A program made the position numbers and the translations under genes. A stretch of 64,000 nucleotides of DNA, taken from positions 182,719 through 246,718 of the forward strand of contig NZ_FZOD01000008.1 of NCBI RefSeq assembly GCF_900188345.1. Direction: 5' to 3'. Shown here one piece after another: positions 42,528 to 51,435 of this stretch. A model generated the notes under the pieces. That model ran no database searches. It worked only from the letters and a program-made list of their open reading frames with translations, and had not been told where the DNA came from. The stretch comes from Streptosporangium subroseum (lineage in GTDB: Bacteria; Actinomycetota; Actinomycetes; Streptosporangiales; Streptosporangiaceae). Position 1 is the first letter of the stretch. Every line of letters begins with the position of its first letter.

Positions 42528-45291
42528 CAGCGCTCTCCGCCTTCCCCAGAATCGTCAGTACGGTTCGTACGGCCGCCGCCGCGCGCCTCTCGTCGAGATC
42601 CGTCACCTCCTGCACCCCGTGGGCCGCCCCGGTGGTGAGCGAGCGCACCCGCGAGCCGATCGAACGTCGCTCCGGAGCGGCGAAGGCGCCGAACGTCCGC
42701 CGGAGCAGCGGCAGCACGTCCACGAACGTCTCCGGGGCGAGCCCGATGAGCCACTCGTCGACCAGACCGAGCAGCCGGGAGTCGTGGACGAGCAGCAGTC
42801 CGCCACCCGACAGGAATCCCTCGATCCAGGCCGCCGCCCTCGCGGGCGGATGTCCCGCCGACATCGCCCGCGACATCCGCAGGCCCACTTCGGTCGCATC
42901 GAGATCCCCGGCGTCCAGCAGGATCCTGGTGAGCCGTCCCTCGATGATCCCGTGCAGGTCGGCCCGGCCCGACGCGCCACGCAGCGTGGTCAGCCACCGC
43001 GCCTGGGGCGCCTCCTCCCCTGAGCCGCCGTCGAGCAGGGCCACCGAGGCGTGCACCCCGTCGATGTGGCGCAGCAGGTCACGGGCGGCGTCGTCGTCCA
43101 GCCCGGTGACCGCTCCGCCCAGCCCGACGCAGATCCTGGTGAGCAGGGCGTCGACGATGGTGGTCAGACCCGCGGCGGGGGTGCCGCGCACGTCGCCGTA
43201 GCGCTGGGCGCGGACCATCGCGGGGAGCGCCGCCATCAGGTGCGTGACGTCGCTGTCCAGCGCGGCCCGCGCCGACAGCGAGTCGAGCACGTACGGCAGC
43301 GCGTCCGGCAGATCCGCGAGCAGGCACCGCTCCACCAGCCCGGTGAGGCCGGCCAGCGTGACCCCCGCGGTCGCCCCGCCTCGCGGGCCACCGGATGCCC
43401 CGGGCGCGCCAGGTCCCGTGCCTCCCCGACCCGGCATTCCCGCACCGGGCGCCATACCCGGTGTTCCCGCACCGGGTCCTCCCCCCGTACCCGGCATTCC
43501 CGCGCCAGGTCCTCCCGCGCCCGGTGTCCCTCCGCCGGGTCCTGCCATACCGGGCGTTCCCGCACCACCTCGTGTGGCCGCGCCAGGTCCCTGTCCGCCG
43601 TCGGCCAGGTCACGGACCTTGGCGGAGGCCGCGGCGGAGACGGTCGTGCCCCAGGCGCTCGCCTCGATCAACTCGATGTCGAACTCGGGCCGCCAGGCGA
43701 GCGTCCACGACTCGCGGAAGGTGCCCTTGCTCCGGCTCTCCTGGGGGGTCCCCCAGTCGACGCCGAGCAGGCGCAGACGGTGCAGCAGCCTGCTGCGCTC
43801 CAGGTCGAGGGGTTTGCGCAGGTCGAGGTCGTGCTCGCGGCCTGGCGCCTCGGGCTTGAGCTTCACCCGGCGCTGCTCCTCCCGGAGGTGGCGCTGGAGG
43901 GGGACCATCGGGGTCGCGTCGGGCACGTGGCCGAGCCGCTCCCCCACGACCATGTGCCGCTGGATCAGCTCCACCGGCAGGTCGTCGCCCTCGCACAGCA
44001 CCGCCCTGACAGCCTCGGTGACCTCTTCCAGCCCGGCCAGCGGCCGTCCCCTGAGCACGGCCAGGCTCTCCGCGAGCCGTACCGCCTCGATAACGTGCGC
44101 GGAGGAGACCGGCAGGTCCTCGTCACGGAGCACCCTCGCGGCCTCGGTCAGCCACCGCTCCACGGGACGGTCGGGAGCGGCGAACAGGTGGTGGTACCAG
44201 CCCGGCGACGTCACCCCCGCGCCATATCCGCTCCAGGCGGCCAGCCGTCCGTACGTCCACGGCACCCAGGTCATCTCGGCCTTGACCTTGGGCAGCCCCT
44301 TGAGCAGCGCGTCGTCGGCCTTGGCCGTGGGCAACCCCGCGCCCCAGGCCGCGCTCTCCCGCGTCGGGCCGTCCGACGACCCGCCCGGCGAGCCGGTCAG
44401 AGCGGGCACGTGCCACGCTCCGCAGACCACGGCGATCCGCTCGAACCCGTCCTTGACCGCCTTGCGGATCGTGCGCCGCATGAAGGCCTCGCGCCTGGCC
44501 TCGTACGTGTCGGTGACGTGCCCTTCGCGAACCGCCGCCATCGCCTCGGCGATCACCTGGAACGGGGTGTCCCCCCGATGCTCGACCGCGTCTTCCCACC
44601 ATCGCTCGGGATCGTCGTATCCGGCGGCGTGAGCGAGCACCCCGATCGGATCGGCCCGTAAGGCGGGTGTTCCGGCATCGTGTCTCTCAGCGTCCTGCGG
44701 CTGCGCTCCCTGTGGCTCCAACCCCCGCGGCTGCGGTTCTGAGTCCTGTCCCTTCTCGTCCTGTGGCACGGCGCCCTGCGCCTTGCCGTCCTGCGACCCG
44801 TCCCGTGCCTTCCCATCCTGCGGGTCCACGTCCTGCGGTCCAGCGTCTTGCGCCTTGCCGCCCTGCGGCCCTACATCCTGCGTCTTCCCGTTCTGTGGCT
44901 CTGTGTCCCGCGCTTTCCCGTCCTGCGGATCCGCGTCCTGCGGCACGGCCTCCGGCGTGTCCGGACGGGAGGCAAGGCTGTGCGCGGCGGGCAGGTCGCA
45001 GAAGCGGACCGGGATGCCCGCCTCCACCGCGTGGCGGAGCGCCTGCCATTCGGGCGAGAACACCGCGAAGGGCCAGAACGCGGCCTTGGACGGCTCGCCC
45101 GGCACGTGGGCCAGTAACGCCACCGGCGGTTCGAGATCGGAGTCCTTGGCCAGCTCGACCAGTGCGTCGGCCTCCGGCGGACCCTCGATGAGCACGATGT
45201 CCGGCCTGAGCCGTTCGAGCTCGTCTCGCAGAGACCGCGCCGACCCCGGCCCGTGATGCCGAACTCCCAGTATGGAGACGCTCACGGGCAT
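42520..45291 (-). CDS. DUF5682 family protein with TraB/TIKI-like motifs
   Basis: A 923-residue protein. The N-terminus reads ILGVRHHGPGS (GxxH at 9-12) then RPDIVLIEGPPEAD with Glu36, and a second GxxH, GAWH, is at 291-294. Two GxxH motifs with a conserved Glu are the pattern of TraB/TIKI metalloproteases, so a related fold is inferred. A repeat insert (residues about 115-207, units like PQDGKAQD) and a collagen-like Gly-Pro stretch (about 560-637) interrupt it. Lying between MoxR and VWA genes, it is probably part of that machine. The frame is open upstream through a His-rich 110-codon spacer with no start codon. Confidence 0.82.
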   Translation of the reverse strand: MPVSVSILGVRHHGPGSARSLRDELERLRPDIVLIEGPPEADALVELAKDSDLEPPVALLAHVPGEPSKAAFWPFAVFSPEWQALRHAVEAGIPVRFCDLPAAHSLASRPDTPEAVPQDADPQDGKARDTEPQNGKTQDVGPQGGKAQDAGPQDVDPQDGKARDGSQDGKAQGAVPQDEKGQDSEPQPRGLEPQGAQPQDAERHDAGTPALRADPIGVLAHAAGYDDPERWWEDAVEHRGDTPFQVIAEAMAAVREGHVTDTYEARREAFMRRTIRKAVKDGFERIAVVCGAWHVPALTGSPGGSSDGPTRESAAWGAGLPTAKADDALLKGLPKVKAEMTWVPWTYGRLAAWSGYGAGVTSPGWYHHLFAAPDRPVERWLTEAARVLRDEDLPVSSAHVIEAVRLAESLAVLRGRPLAGLEEVTEAVRAVLCEGDDLPVELIQRHMVVGERLGHVPDATPMVPLQRHLREEQRRVKLKPEAPGREHDLDLRKPLDLERSRLLHRLRLLGVDWGTPQESRSKGTFRESWTLAWRPEFDIELIEASAWGTTVSAAASAKVRDLADGGQGPGAATRGGAGTPGMAGPGGGTPGAGGPGAGMPGTGGGPGAGTPGMAPGAGMPGRGGTGPGAPGASGGPRGGATAGVTLAGLTGLVERCLLADLPDALPYVLDSLSARAALDSDVTHLMAALPAMVRAQRYGDVRGTPAAGLTTIVDALLTRICVGLGGAVTGLDDDAARDLLRHIDGVHASVALLDGGSGEEAPQARWLTTLRGASGRADLHGIIEGRLTRILLDAGDLDATEVGLRMSRAMSAGHPPARAAAWIEGFLSGGGLLLVHDSRLLGLVDEWLIGLAPETFVDVLPLLRRTFGAFAAPERRSIGSRVRSLTTGAAHGVQEVTDLDERRAAAAVRTVLTILGKAESADG

Positions 45292-45621
<330 letters not shown>

Positions 45622-46689
45622 TCAGCCCGCGTCACGGCAGGCCCGGTAGAAGTCGCGCCAGTCCTGGCGCTCGCGGACGACGGTCTCGAGGTATTCGCGC
45701 CAGACGACACGATCGGAGACCGGGTCCTGGACCACGGCACCGACGATTCCGGCGGCCACGTCGGAGGGGCGGAGCACACCGTCGCCGAAGTGGGCGGCCA
45801 GGGCGATGCCGTTGGTGAGGACGGAGATGGCCTCGGCGGTGCTGAGGGTGCCGCTGGGAGACTTGACCTTGGTCCGGCCGTCCTCGGTGACGCCGCTGCG
45901 CAGCTCCCGGAAGACCGTGACGACGCGGCGGATCTCCTCCAGCCCGGTGAGGGTCTTGGGCAGCTCAAGGGAGCGGCCGAGCTGGTCGACGCGGCGGGAG
46001 ACGATGTCCACCTCCTCCTGCGCGGTGGCGGGCACCGGCAGCACGACGGTGTTGAACCTGCGGCGCAGCGCGCTGGACAGGTCGTTGACCCCCCGGTCAC
46101 GGTCGTTGGCGGTGGCGATGATGTTGAAGCCGCGTGAGGCCTGGACCTCCTGGTTGAGCTCGGGAATGGGCAGCGTCTTCTCCGACAGCACGGTGATCAG
46201 CGCGTCCTGGACGTCGGAGGGCATTCGAGTCAGCTCCTCCACCCTGGCGATCCGTCCCTCGGACATGGCCCGCATCACCGGACTCGGTGTGAGCGCCGCC
46301 ATGGACGGCCCCTCGGACAGCAGCCGGGCGTAGTTCCAGCCGTAACGGATGGCCTCCTCGGCGGTGCCCGCCGTACCCTGCACGAGCAGGGTGGAGTCAC
46401 CGCTGATCGCGGCGGCGAGGTGCTCCGACAGCCAGGTCTTGGCGGTGCCGGGCACGCCGAGCAGCAGCAACGCGCGGTCCGTGGCGAGAGTCGCCACGGC
46501 CACCTCCACGATGCGACGAGGCCCGATGTATTTGGGGGTGATCTGCTCTCCGTCGCCGAGGATGTAAGTGGTCACCGCCCAGGGCGACAGCTTCCAGCCC
46601 GGCGGCCGGACCCGGTCGTCGCTCTTGGCCAGGACCTCCAGCTCCTCGGCGTACTGGTCTTCGGCGTGGGCCCGCAGAACCGTTGTCAA
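45622..46689 (-). CDS. MoxR-type AAA+ ATPase
   Basis: A 355-residue AAA+ ATPase. Walker A is GVPGTAKT (near residue 79). Walker B region is RIARVEELTRMPSDVQDALI, sensor 1 NIIATANDRDRG, and the Arg finger region LSSALRRRFN. A lid domain follows. MoxR ATPases use ATP to mature or remodel partners bound through a VWA protein. The start is TTG 46689, with AAGGAG upstream; its stop overlaps the upstream DUF5691 stop/start (ATTGA). The VWA protein is two genes downstream. It ends in a TGA after which the frame stays open into DUF5682. Confidence 0.9.
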   Translation of the reverse strand: MTTVLRAHAEDQYAEELEVLAKSDDRVRPPGWKLSPWAVTTYILGDGEQITPKYIGPRRIVEVAVATLATDRALLLLGVPGTAKTWLSEHLAAAISGDSTLLVQGTAGTAEEAIRYGWNYARLLSEGPSMAALTPSPVMRAMSEGRIARVEELTRMPSDVQDALITVLSEKTLPIPELNQEVQASRGFNIIATANDRDRGVNDLSSALRRRFNTVVLPVPATAQEEVDIVSRRVDQLGRSLELPKTLTGLEEIRRVVTVFRELRSGVTEDGRTKVKSPSGTLSTAEAISVLTNGIALAAHFGDGVLRPSDVAAGIVGAVVQDPVSDRVVWREYLETVVRERQDWRDFYRACRDAG

Positions 46690-48092
46690 TGGAGCTCCTT
46701 CAACATGTCGTCACGGAAACGCAGGAGGGCGGCGACCTCCTGGATGGGGGGTTCGGGCGAGAGCCGCTCCGCCATACCGCAGAGGGCGGGGTCGATACGC
46801 TCACCCGCGAGTTTGGCCAGCTCCCCGATGTTCCAGGGCTGGGTCTCGGAGACCTCGATGATCTTCTGCAGCACGGCCATCGCCAGGTCTGGTCCCCAGG
46901 GGGCCGCCGCCCCTCCGAGAACCATGATCAGCTGACCGTCCAGGCCGTGCCGCCGGACGAAGCCGGCCGCGACGACCTCCTGCTCCGCGGGAGGCAGCGC
47001 GGCCAGCAGGTCGGCGAGCGGATCCGAGGCGAACAGCTCTCGCGCCCACTCCGGATCGCCCTGGAGCACGGTGGCCCTGACCCATCCCGCCATGACCTCG
47101 CGGCCCCAGTCGACGATCTTCATCTGGACGAGCTCTCGAGGCGGGTGACCGAGCAGCCGGGGCCAGACGCCGAGCGAGGCGCGGGCCACGGCCTGCTGGA
47201 GCCACCAGCTCTTCTCCCCGGTGCCCCTGGGCGGCTTGGCCCGGATGCCGTCGCGCTCCATCGTGCTGTCACAGGCGACGGGCGGGGTGACGTGGATCTT
47301 CCCGCCCACGACGGTGACGTAGCGGGCGACCCGCTCGGCCATGCGCAGGGCCAGACGCGAGTCCGGCAGGCGGGTGAGCAGGTCGGCGGCCTGGTGACGG
47401 ACTTCGCGGCGGCGGTCGTCGAGCACCGTCTCCAGGAACGGTTCGTCGTCGAGGGAGAGCCCGTCGGCGAGCACCTCCAGGAACGCCGCCCTGTCGTCGG
47501 GAGTCTCCTTCTCCCACGTCACGGCGAGCAGCTTCCTGGCTTCCGCCGGATCCACCGCCCGCAGTGCGGCCAGGTGGGCGCGGCGGTCACCCGAGGTGCC
47601 CAGCTCCCAGACCTCCGGGGCGTTCGCGGAGCCCGCGGCGGCTACCGTGACCTCCTCCAGCAGGAAGCCCCACGCCGGGTTGAGCCCGGCCAGCCAGCGC
47701 CCCCGGTTTCCGGCGAGGACGCCGAGATGGGAGCGGATCGACCGATCCCTGGCCGCGTGGTCGAGAAGCTCGGGCAGCAGGTGCGGAGAGAGCCGGTAGC
47801 CGCACCCGGCGGCGATCTCCAGCCATTCGGCGAGCAGTCGTGGCTGCTCGCCCCCGAGGATCCTGGCGAGCCTGCCGCCCGCCGCACGCGAGACTACCGG
47901 CTGCTCCTCGGGCGCCGCGACACTCAGCGGCTCACTCGCCACCGGTCTCCGGCCTGCCCGCATCCGCAACGTGTGCACGGCGGCGCGTCCGAGCAACTCG
48001 ATCTCACCGGCGGCCTCTCCCGCCTGCGGGCGGCGGTCGGTGCCGACGAGCGCGGTCGAGACCAGATCCTCCCATTCGGCCGAGGCGTTCAC
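46686..48092 (-). CDS. DUF5691 domain protein
   Basis: A 468-residue, mainly helical protein. Repeated Leu/Ala helices (for example LLTRLPDSRLALRMAERV and RREVRHQAADLL) suggest a HEAT-like helical-repeat scaffold. No catalytic motif is seen. GTG 48092 overlaps the stop of the SWIM gene (GTGA), and its 3' end overlaps the MoxR start. DUF5691 proteins are found in this operon context; a role as an adaptor is inference. Confidence 0.78.
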   Translation of the reverse strand: MNASAEWEDLVSTALVGTDRRPQAGEAAGEIELLGRAAVHTLRMRAGRRPVASEPLSVAAPEEQPVVSRAAGGRLARILGGEQPRLLAEWLEIAAGCGYRLSPHLLPELLDHAARDRSIRSHLGVLAGNRGRWLAGLNPAWGFLLEEVTVAAAGSANAPEVWELGTSGDRRAHLAALRAVDPAEARKLLAVTWEKETPDDRAAFLEVLADGLSLDDEPFLETVLDDRRREVRHQAADLLTRLPDSRLALRMAERVARYVTVVGGKIHVTPPVACDSTMERDGIRAKPPRGTGEKSWWLQQAVARASLGVWPRLLGHPPRELVQMKIVDWGREVMAGWVRATVLQGDPEWARELFASDPLADLLAALPPAEQEVVAAGFVRRHGLDGQLIMVLGGAAAPWGPDLAMAVLQKIIEVSETQPWNIGELAKLAGERIDPALCGMAERLSPEPPIQEVAALLRFRDDMLKELH

Positions 48093-49597
48093 AGAACGAT
48101 CACTTGCCCTTCCTCGTCCCAGGTGGTGAGGGGTCGCAGACCCCTCGGGGTCCATTCGGCGGCGATGGTCAGGGGGTGGCCGCCCGAGACGGCCACCAAC
48201 CGCCAGGGAGTGCCGATGGACGGGTGCAGCGGGATCCCGCCGGAGGGACCGGCGATATGCCAGGAGCCGCTTCCGGCCGGGGTCACCGGACCGAGCACGA
48301 CGGGCCAGGAGTCCAGCCAGGGATCTCCCGCCAGGGCGGCGGCCACCTCGTCCAGCGCCTCCTCCACGGTCGATCCAGACGGAAATCCGGTGGAAACGGT
48401 GCCGTGGCGGGCGGCGACCAGGGCCCGGAGCGGTGCGGAGCCGGGATAGAACGCCAGGTCGGCGTCCAGGGTCGTACCTGTGACGAGCGAGGCGTCGAGG
48501 GCCTGTCCCGCCATGGCGAACGAGAGCACGAGCGCGGCCCTGCCCGTGTGCCTGCCACGGAGCCAGACCCGGCGTGCGATCAGCCGATCCTGCTCCTCGT
48601 CCCGGCGCCCCAGCACGTCCCACAGATCGCGGACCGTCTCCCCCGCGAGCACCTCCTCCTTCGTGACCGGGAAACCGACCCGCTCGCGAACTCTCTGCAG
48701 AAGCCCCGTGCCGCCCACTCCCTCCCGAATCCCCGGCGCCTCGGCGGCGGAGCCGGTGACGGCGGCTGCGGCCGAGCCGGTGGTTGTGGCGGTGACAGCG
48801 GCTGCGGTATCGGCGCCGACGGCGGGGCCGGTGGCGGGCGCCGCATCGGAGTCGGCCACGGCGGGATCGGTAGTGGCGACGGCGGCGGAGAGACGGCGGT
48901 GGGCCACGCAGAGGAGATGGAGGAGCGCGTATTCGCTGAGAAGACGGGCGGGCCAGTCCTCGCTGTTCAGGACGGAGCTCAGGCGGGAGAGGGCACCGGC
49001 GACGGCCGGAGCCTGGGCATCGATCAGGCGTTTGGACAGCTCATCCCAGTGGTCGTGGCGCCGGGATCCGGCGATGCCCTGCCTGATCTGGTCGGCGAGC
49101 CAGCGCTCCAGGTCCGACAGTCCGGCGGCCACACGCTGCTCACGCTGCTCGGCCCGGCGGGTGTCGGCGGGACCCGCAGCCGCCGCCTGGGGTGCCTCGA
49201 CCGCCTCCGCCGCGCGGGTCGTCGCCTTGACGAGGCGCTCACGCCGCTGGTCGAGCCACTCGGCCACCCAGTCGGCAGGCTCCTCGGCGGCGGGGACTCC
49301 GCCGGCCGACCACAGGAGCAGCAGGCCGAGAGCGTGTTTGCAGGGAAACTTCCGGCTTGGGCAACTGCATCGGTAGGCGGGCTCGGACAGGTCGACGCAC
49401 GCCCGGTAGGGCGTGGAGCCGCTGCCCTTGCACCCGCCCCACACCGCGTCGGCGGTGGCTCCGATTCCCGACCACTTGCCGGGAGAAGAAACTCCTTGGG
49501 CCGCTTTCTGGGATGGGGCGTCGGGCGCGAGCGCGAGCACCTGATCCCGGTTCCACCGTTCGATCACGGACCGAACGCTAGCCAACCCCTCCGACAA
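48089..49597 (-). CDS. SWIM zinc-finger protein, first gene of the MoxR operon
   Basis: A 502-residue protein. The SWIM zinc finger is YRCSCPSRKFPCKHALG (CxCx6CxH) near residues 74-91. It is followed by a helical domain and an Ala/Thr-rich, low-complexity insert (about 235-285) before a C-terminal region with SWHIAGPSGGIPLHPSIG. SWIM fingers bind nucleic acids or proteins. It opens a five-gene run (SWIM, DUF5691, MoxR, DUF5682, VWA) in which every junction but one overlaps. Confidence 0.87.
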   Translation of the reverse strand: MSEGLASVRSVIERWNRDQVLALAPDAPSQKAAQGVSSPGKWSGIGATADAVWGGCKGSGSTPYRACVDLSEPAYRCSCPSRKFPCKHALGLLLLWSAGGVPAAEEPADWVAEWLDQRRERLVKATTRAAEAVEAPQAAAAGPADTRRAEQREQRVAAGLSDLERWLADQIRQGIAGSRRHDHWDELSKRLIDAQAPAVAGALSRLSSVLNSEDWPARLLSEYALLHLLCVAHRRLSAAVATTDPAVADSDAAPATGPAVGADTAAAVTATTTGSAAAAVTGSAAEAPGIREGVGGTGLLQRVRERVGFPVTKEEVLAGETVRDLWDVLGRRDEEQDRLIARRVWLRGRHTGRAALVLSFAMAGQALDASLVTGTTLDADLAFYPGSAPLRALVAARHGTVSTGFPSGSTVEEALDEVAAALAGDPWLDSWPVVLGPVTPAGSGSWHIAGPSGGIPLHPSIGTPWRLVAVSGGHPLTIAAEWTPRGLRPLTTWDEEGQVIVL

Positions 49598-49769
49598 AAC
49601 CGGACCTGCTCAACAGACGAAACTTACGCCTCTCTACACGGCTGCCGCCCCGCCCCCGGACGGCCGTCTCCACCGGCCGGGGAACAGCTGTCACCGCGTC
49701 CCCCGCAAGACCGCCACCGCCGGAGAACCGCCGTCGCCACGCCCCCGTACGGCTGTCGCCACGGACCGC

Positions 49770-50939
49770 TCAGGTGAGGTCGGGGACGTGTGCCTCTTCG
49801 AGGATGACCTTAGCGAGAACGCCGGCCGCGTCGACGCGGCTCAGCGACCGGGCCGCGGCGGCCATGTGGGCGCGCGCCGCCTGGTCTCCGAGGAGGACGT
49901 CGAGCTCCGCGAGGAGCTGGTCGGCGCGGGGGCCGTTCTCCAGCAACGCTCGCGCGGCGCCCGACTCGACCAGATACCGGGCGTTCTGGCGCTGCTCGTC
50001 CCCGGCGGACGGGACCAGGGGAATGAGGACCGACGGCTTGCCCACGGCGGTCAGCTCCGCGATGGTTCCCGCGCCGCTGCGGGAGATCACGATGTCGGTG
50101 GCGGCGAAGACGTCGGCCAGTTCGTCGCCGACGTAGGGCACCGGCTGGTAGCGCTGCCTCAACTCGGCGGGCAGCCCGTCCGCCGCCCGCGTGAGCTGGG
50201 CGATCCAGTCGGGGCCGCACTGGTGGAGCACCTGCGCGCGGGTGAGCAGCGAGGGCAGGATCGCCTCGACCATGGTGTTGATCTGGCGGCTTCCCTGCGC
50301 GCCGCCGGTCACGTAGATCAGGGGCAGCTCCGGTGAGAGTCCGAAGTGCCGCCGTGCCGAGGCGGCGTCGCCGTGCAGCAGGTGCGTCCTGACGGGGTTG
50401 CCGGTCACGACGGCCCGGCCGCGCGCCGAGGCGGGCAGGTGCTCGATCGACGACGGATGCGTGAGTGCGACCCGGGTGGCGAACCGCGACAGGATGCGGT
50501 TGGCCAGGCCGAGTGAGGTGATCTGCTCGTGCATCACCAGCGGGCGGCCGAGCACCCGCGCGGCGAGTCCCAGGGGCACGCACACGTACCCGCCGGTGGA
50601 CAGCACCACATCCGGCCGGTATCGGGCGGCGACCCCGAAAGCCTGCAGGACTCCGACGGGGATCCGGAACATGTCGGCCAGGTTGGTGAGCAGTTCGCGC
50701 ATGTTGGGCGAGCGCCGGAGCTTGCCCGCCTTGATCGCTCGGAAGGGGATGCCGTTCTCGGCGGCGATGCGGGCCTCGAGGCCGCTCGCCGTACCCACCC
50801 AGAGCACGTCGAGGTCGAGGCCGCGAGCGGCGGCCTGCTCCCTGACCGCCCCGACCGTGGTCAACGCGGGGTAGGTGTGACCGCCGGTCCCACCTCCGGT
50901 GACAAGCAGCCGCAGGGATCGGCGATTTTCGGCCTTCAT
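49770..50939 (-). CDS. murG: MurG-like UDP-GlcNAc:lipid I glycosyltransferase paralogue
   Basis: A 389-residue GT28 glycosyltransferase. The N-terminal loop is VTGGGTGGHTYPAL, then GLEARIAAENGIPF, STGGYVCVPLGLAARVLG and HEQ. The UDP-binding half has TGGAQGSRQIN and ISRSGAGTIAELTAVGKPS. MurG makes lipid II in peptidoglycan synthesis. No other division or wall genes (ftsW, murC) are nearby, so it is probably a second copy, perhaps for a special developmental role or resistance. ATG 50939 is chosen with AAGGACAGC upstream; a frame to 51035 exists. Confidence 0.85.
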   Translation of the reverse strand: MKAENRRSLRLLVTGGGTGGHTYPALTTVGAVREQAAARGLDLDVLWVGTASGLEARIAAENGIPFRAIKAGKLRRSPNMRELLTNLADMFRIPVGVLQAFGVAARYRPDVVLSTGGYVCVPLGLAARVLGRPLVMHEQITSLGLANRILSRFATRVALTHPSSIEHLPASARGRAVVTGNPVRTHLLHGDAASARRHFGLSPELPLIYVTGGAQGSRQINTMVEAILPSLLTRAQVLHQCGPDWIAQLTRAADGLPAELRQRYQPVPYVGDELADVFAATDIVISRSGAGTIAELTAVGKPSVLIPLVPSAGDEQRQNARYLVESGAARALLENGPRADQLLAELDVLLGDQAARAHMAAAARSLSRVDAAGVLAKVILEEAHVPDLT

Positions 50940-51435
50940 CTTTTTTGCTGTCCTTCCACCATCACGGTCGTTCACACGTATCGGCCGCGCCGGAGCGCGG
51001 GGCGGCCTCGCGCACCGTACCGGTGGTTGTGGCAAAGATCTACTTCGGCGGGGCCCGGCCCCCGGCGAGAGGGACGGTGAGAACCTCTGCCCGCCGCCGG
51101 TCCGGCCGGGAGCGACGATGTCCGGGCATCGAGGCGCTCAGGACCGGCGACGGGATGGCCGCCGACGCGGATCAGGGATTTCGGGGCGTTCTCACCGTGA
51201 CGCCGGTGAGTCGCCGGTTGCCTTCACGGAGGGTTCGCGCTGTTGGCCCAGAACGCTATGTGAACCTATGCGGACCTATGGGTCTGATAGGTCGGCTGTC
51301 GAGCATCCCTCGGTGTTTCTCCTCAAAGTGGTGACCTGGAGGAAGGCCCGGAAAAGTGTCGGTGGTGGCCGGTAGCGTTTGCGGCGGGTGGGGCTGTCGG
51401 GGCTGGTGGTGACCGGGATCGGGGGTAAACGGAGC
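50940..51435. other. Intergenic region before the TnpB-like gene
   Basis: About 500 bases without a convincing gene. It includes a weak hairpin ACCTAT...ATAGGT at 51274-51292 beside two more CCTATG copies (51265 and 51275 region). It holds the promoter of MurG on one side and, perhaps, the left end of the TnpB-like element on the other. No clear terminal repeat was recognised. Confidence 0.4.
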
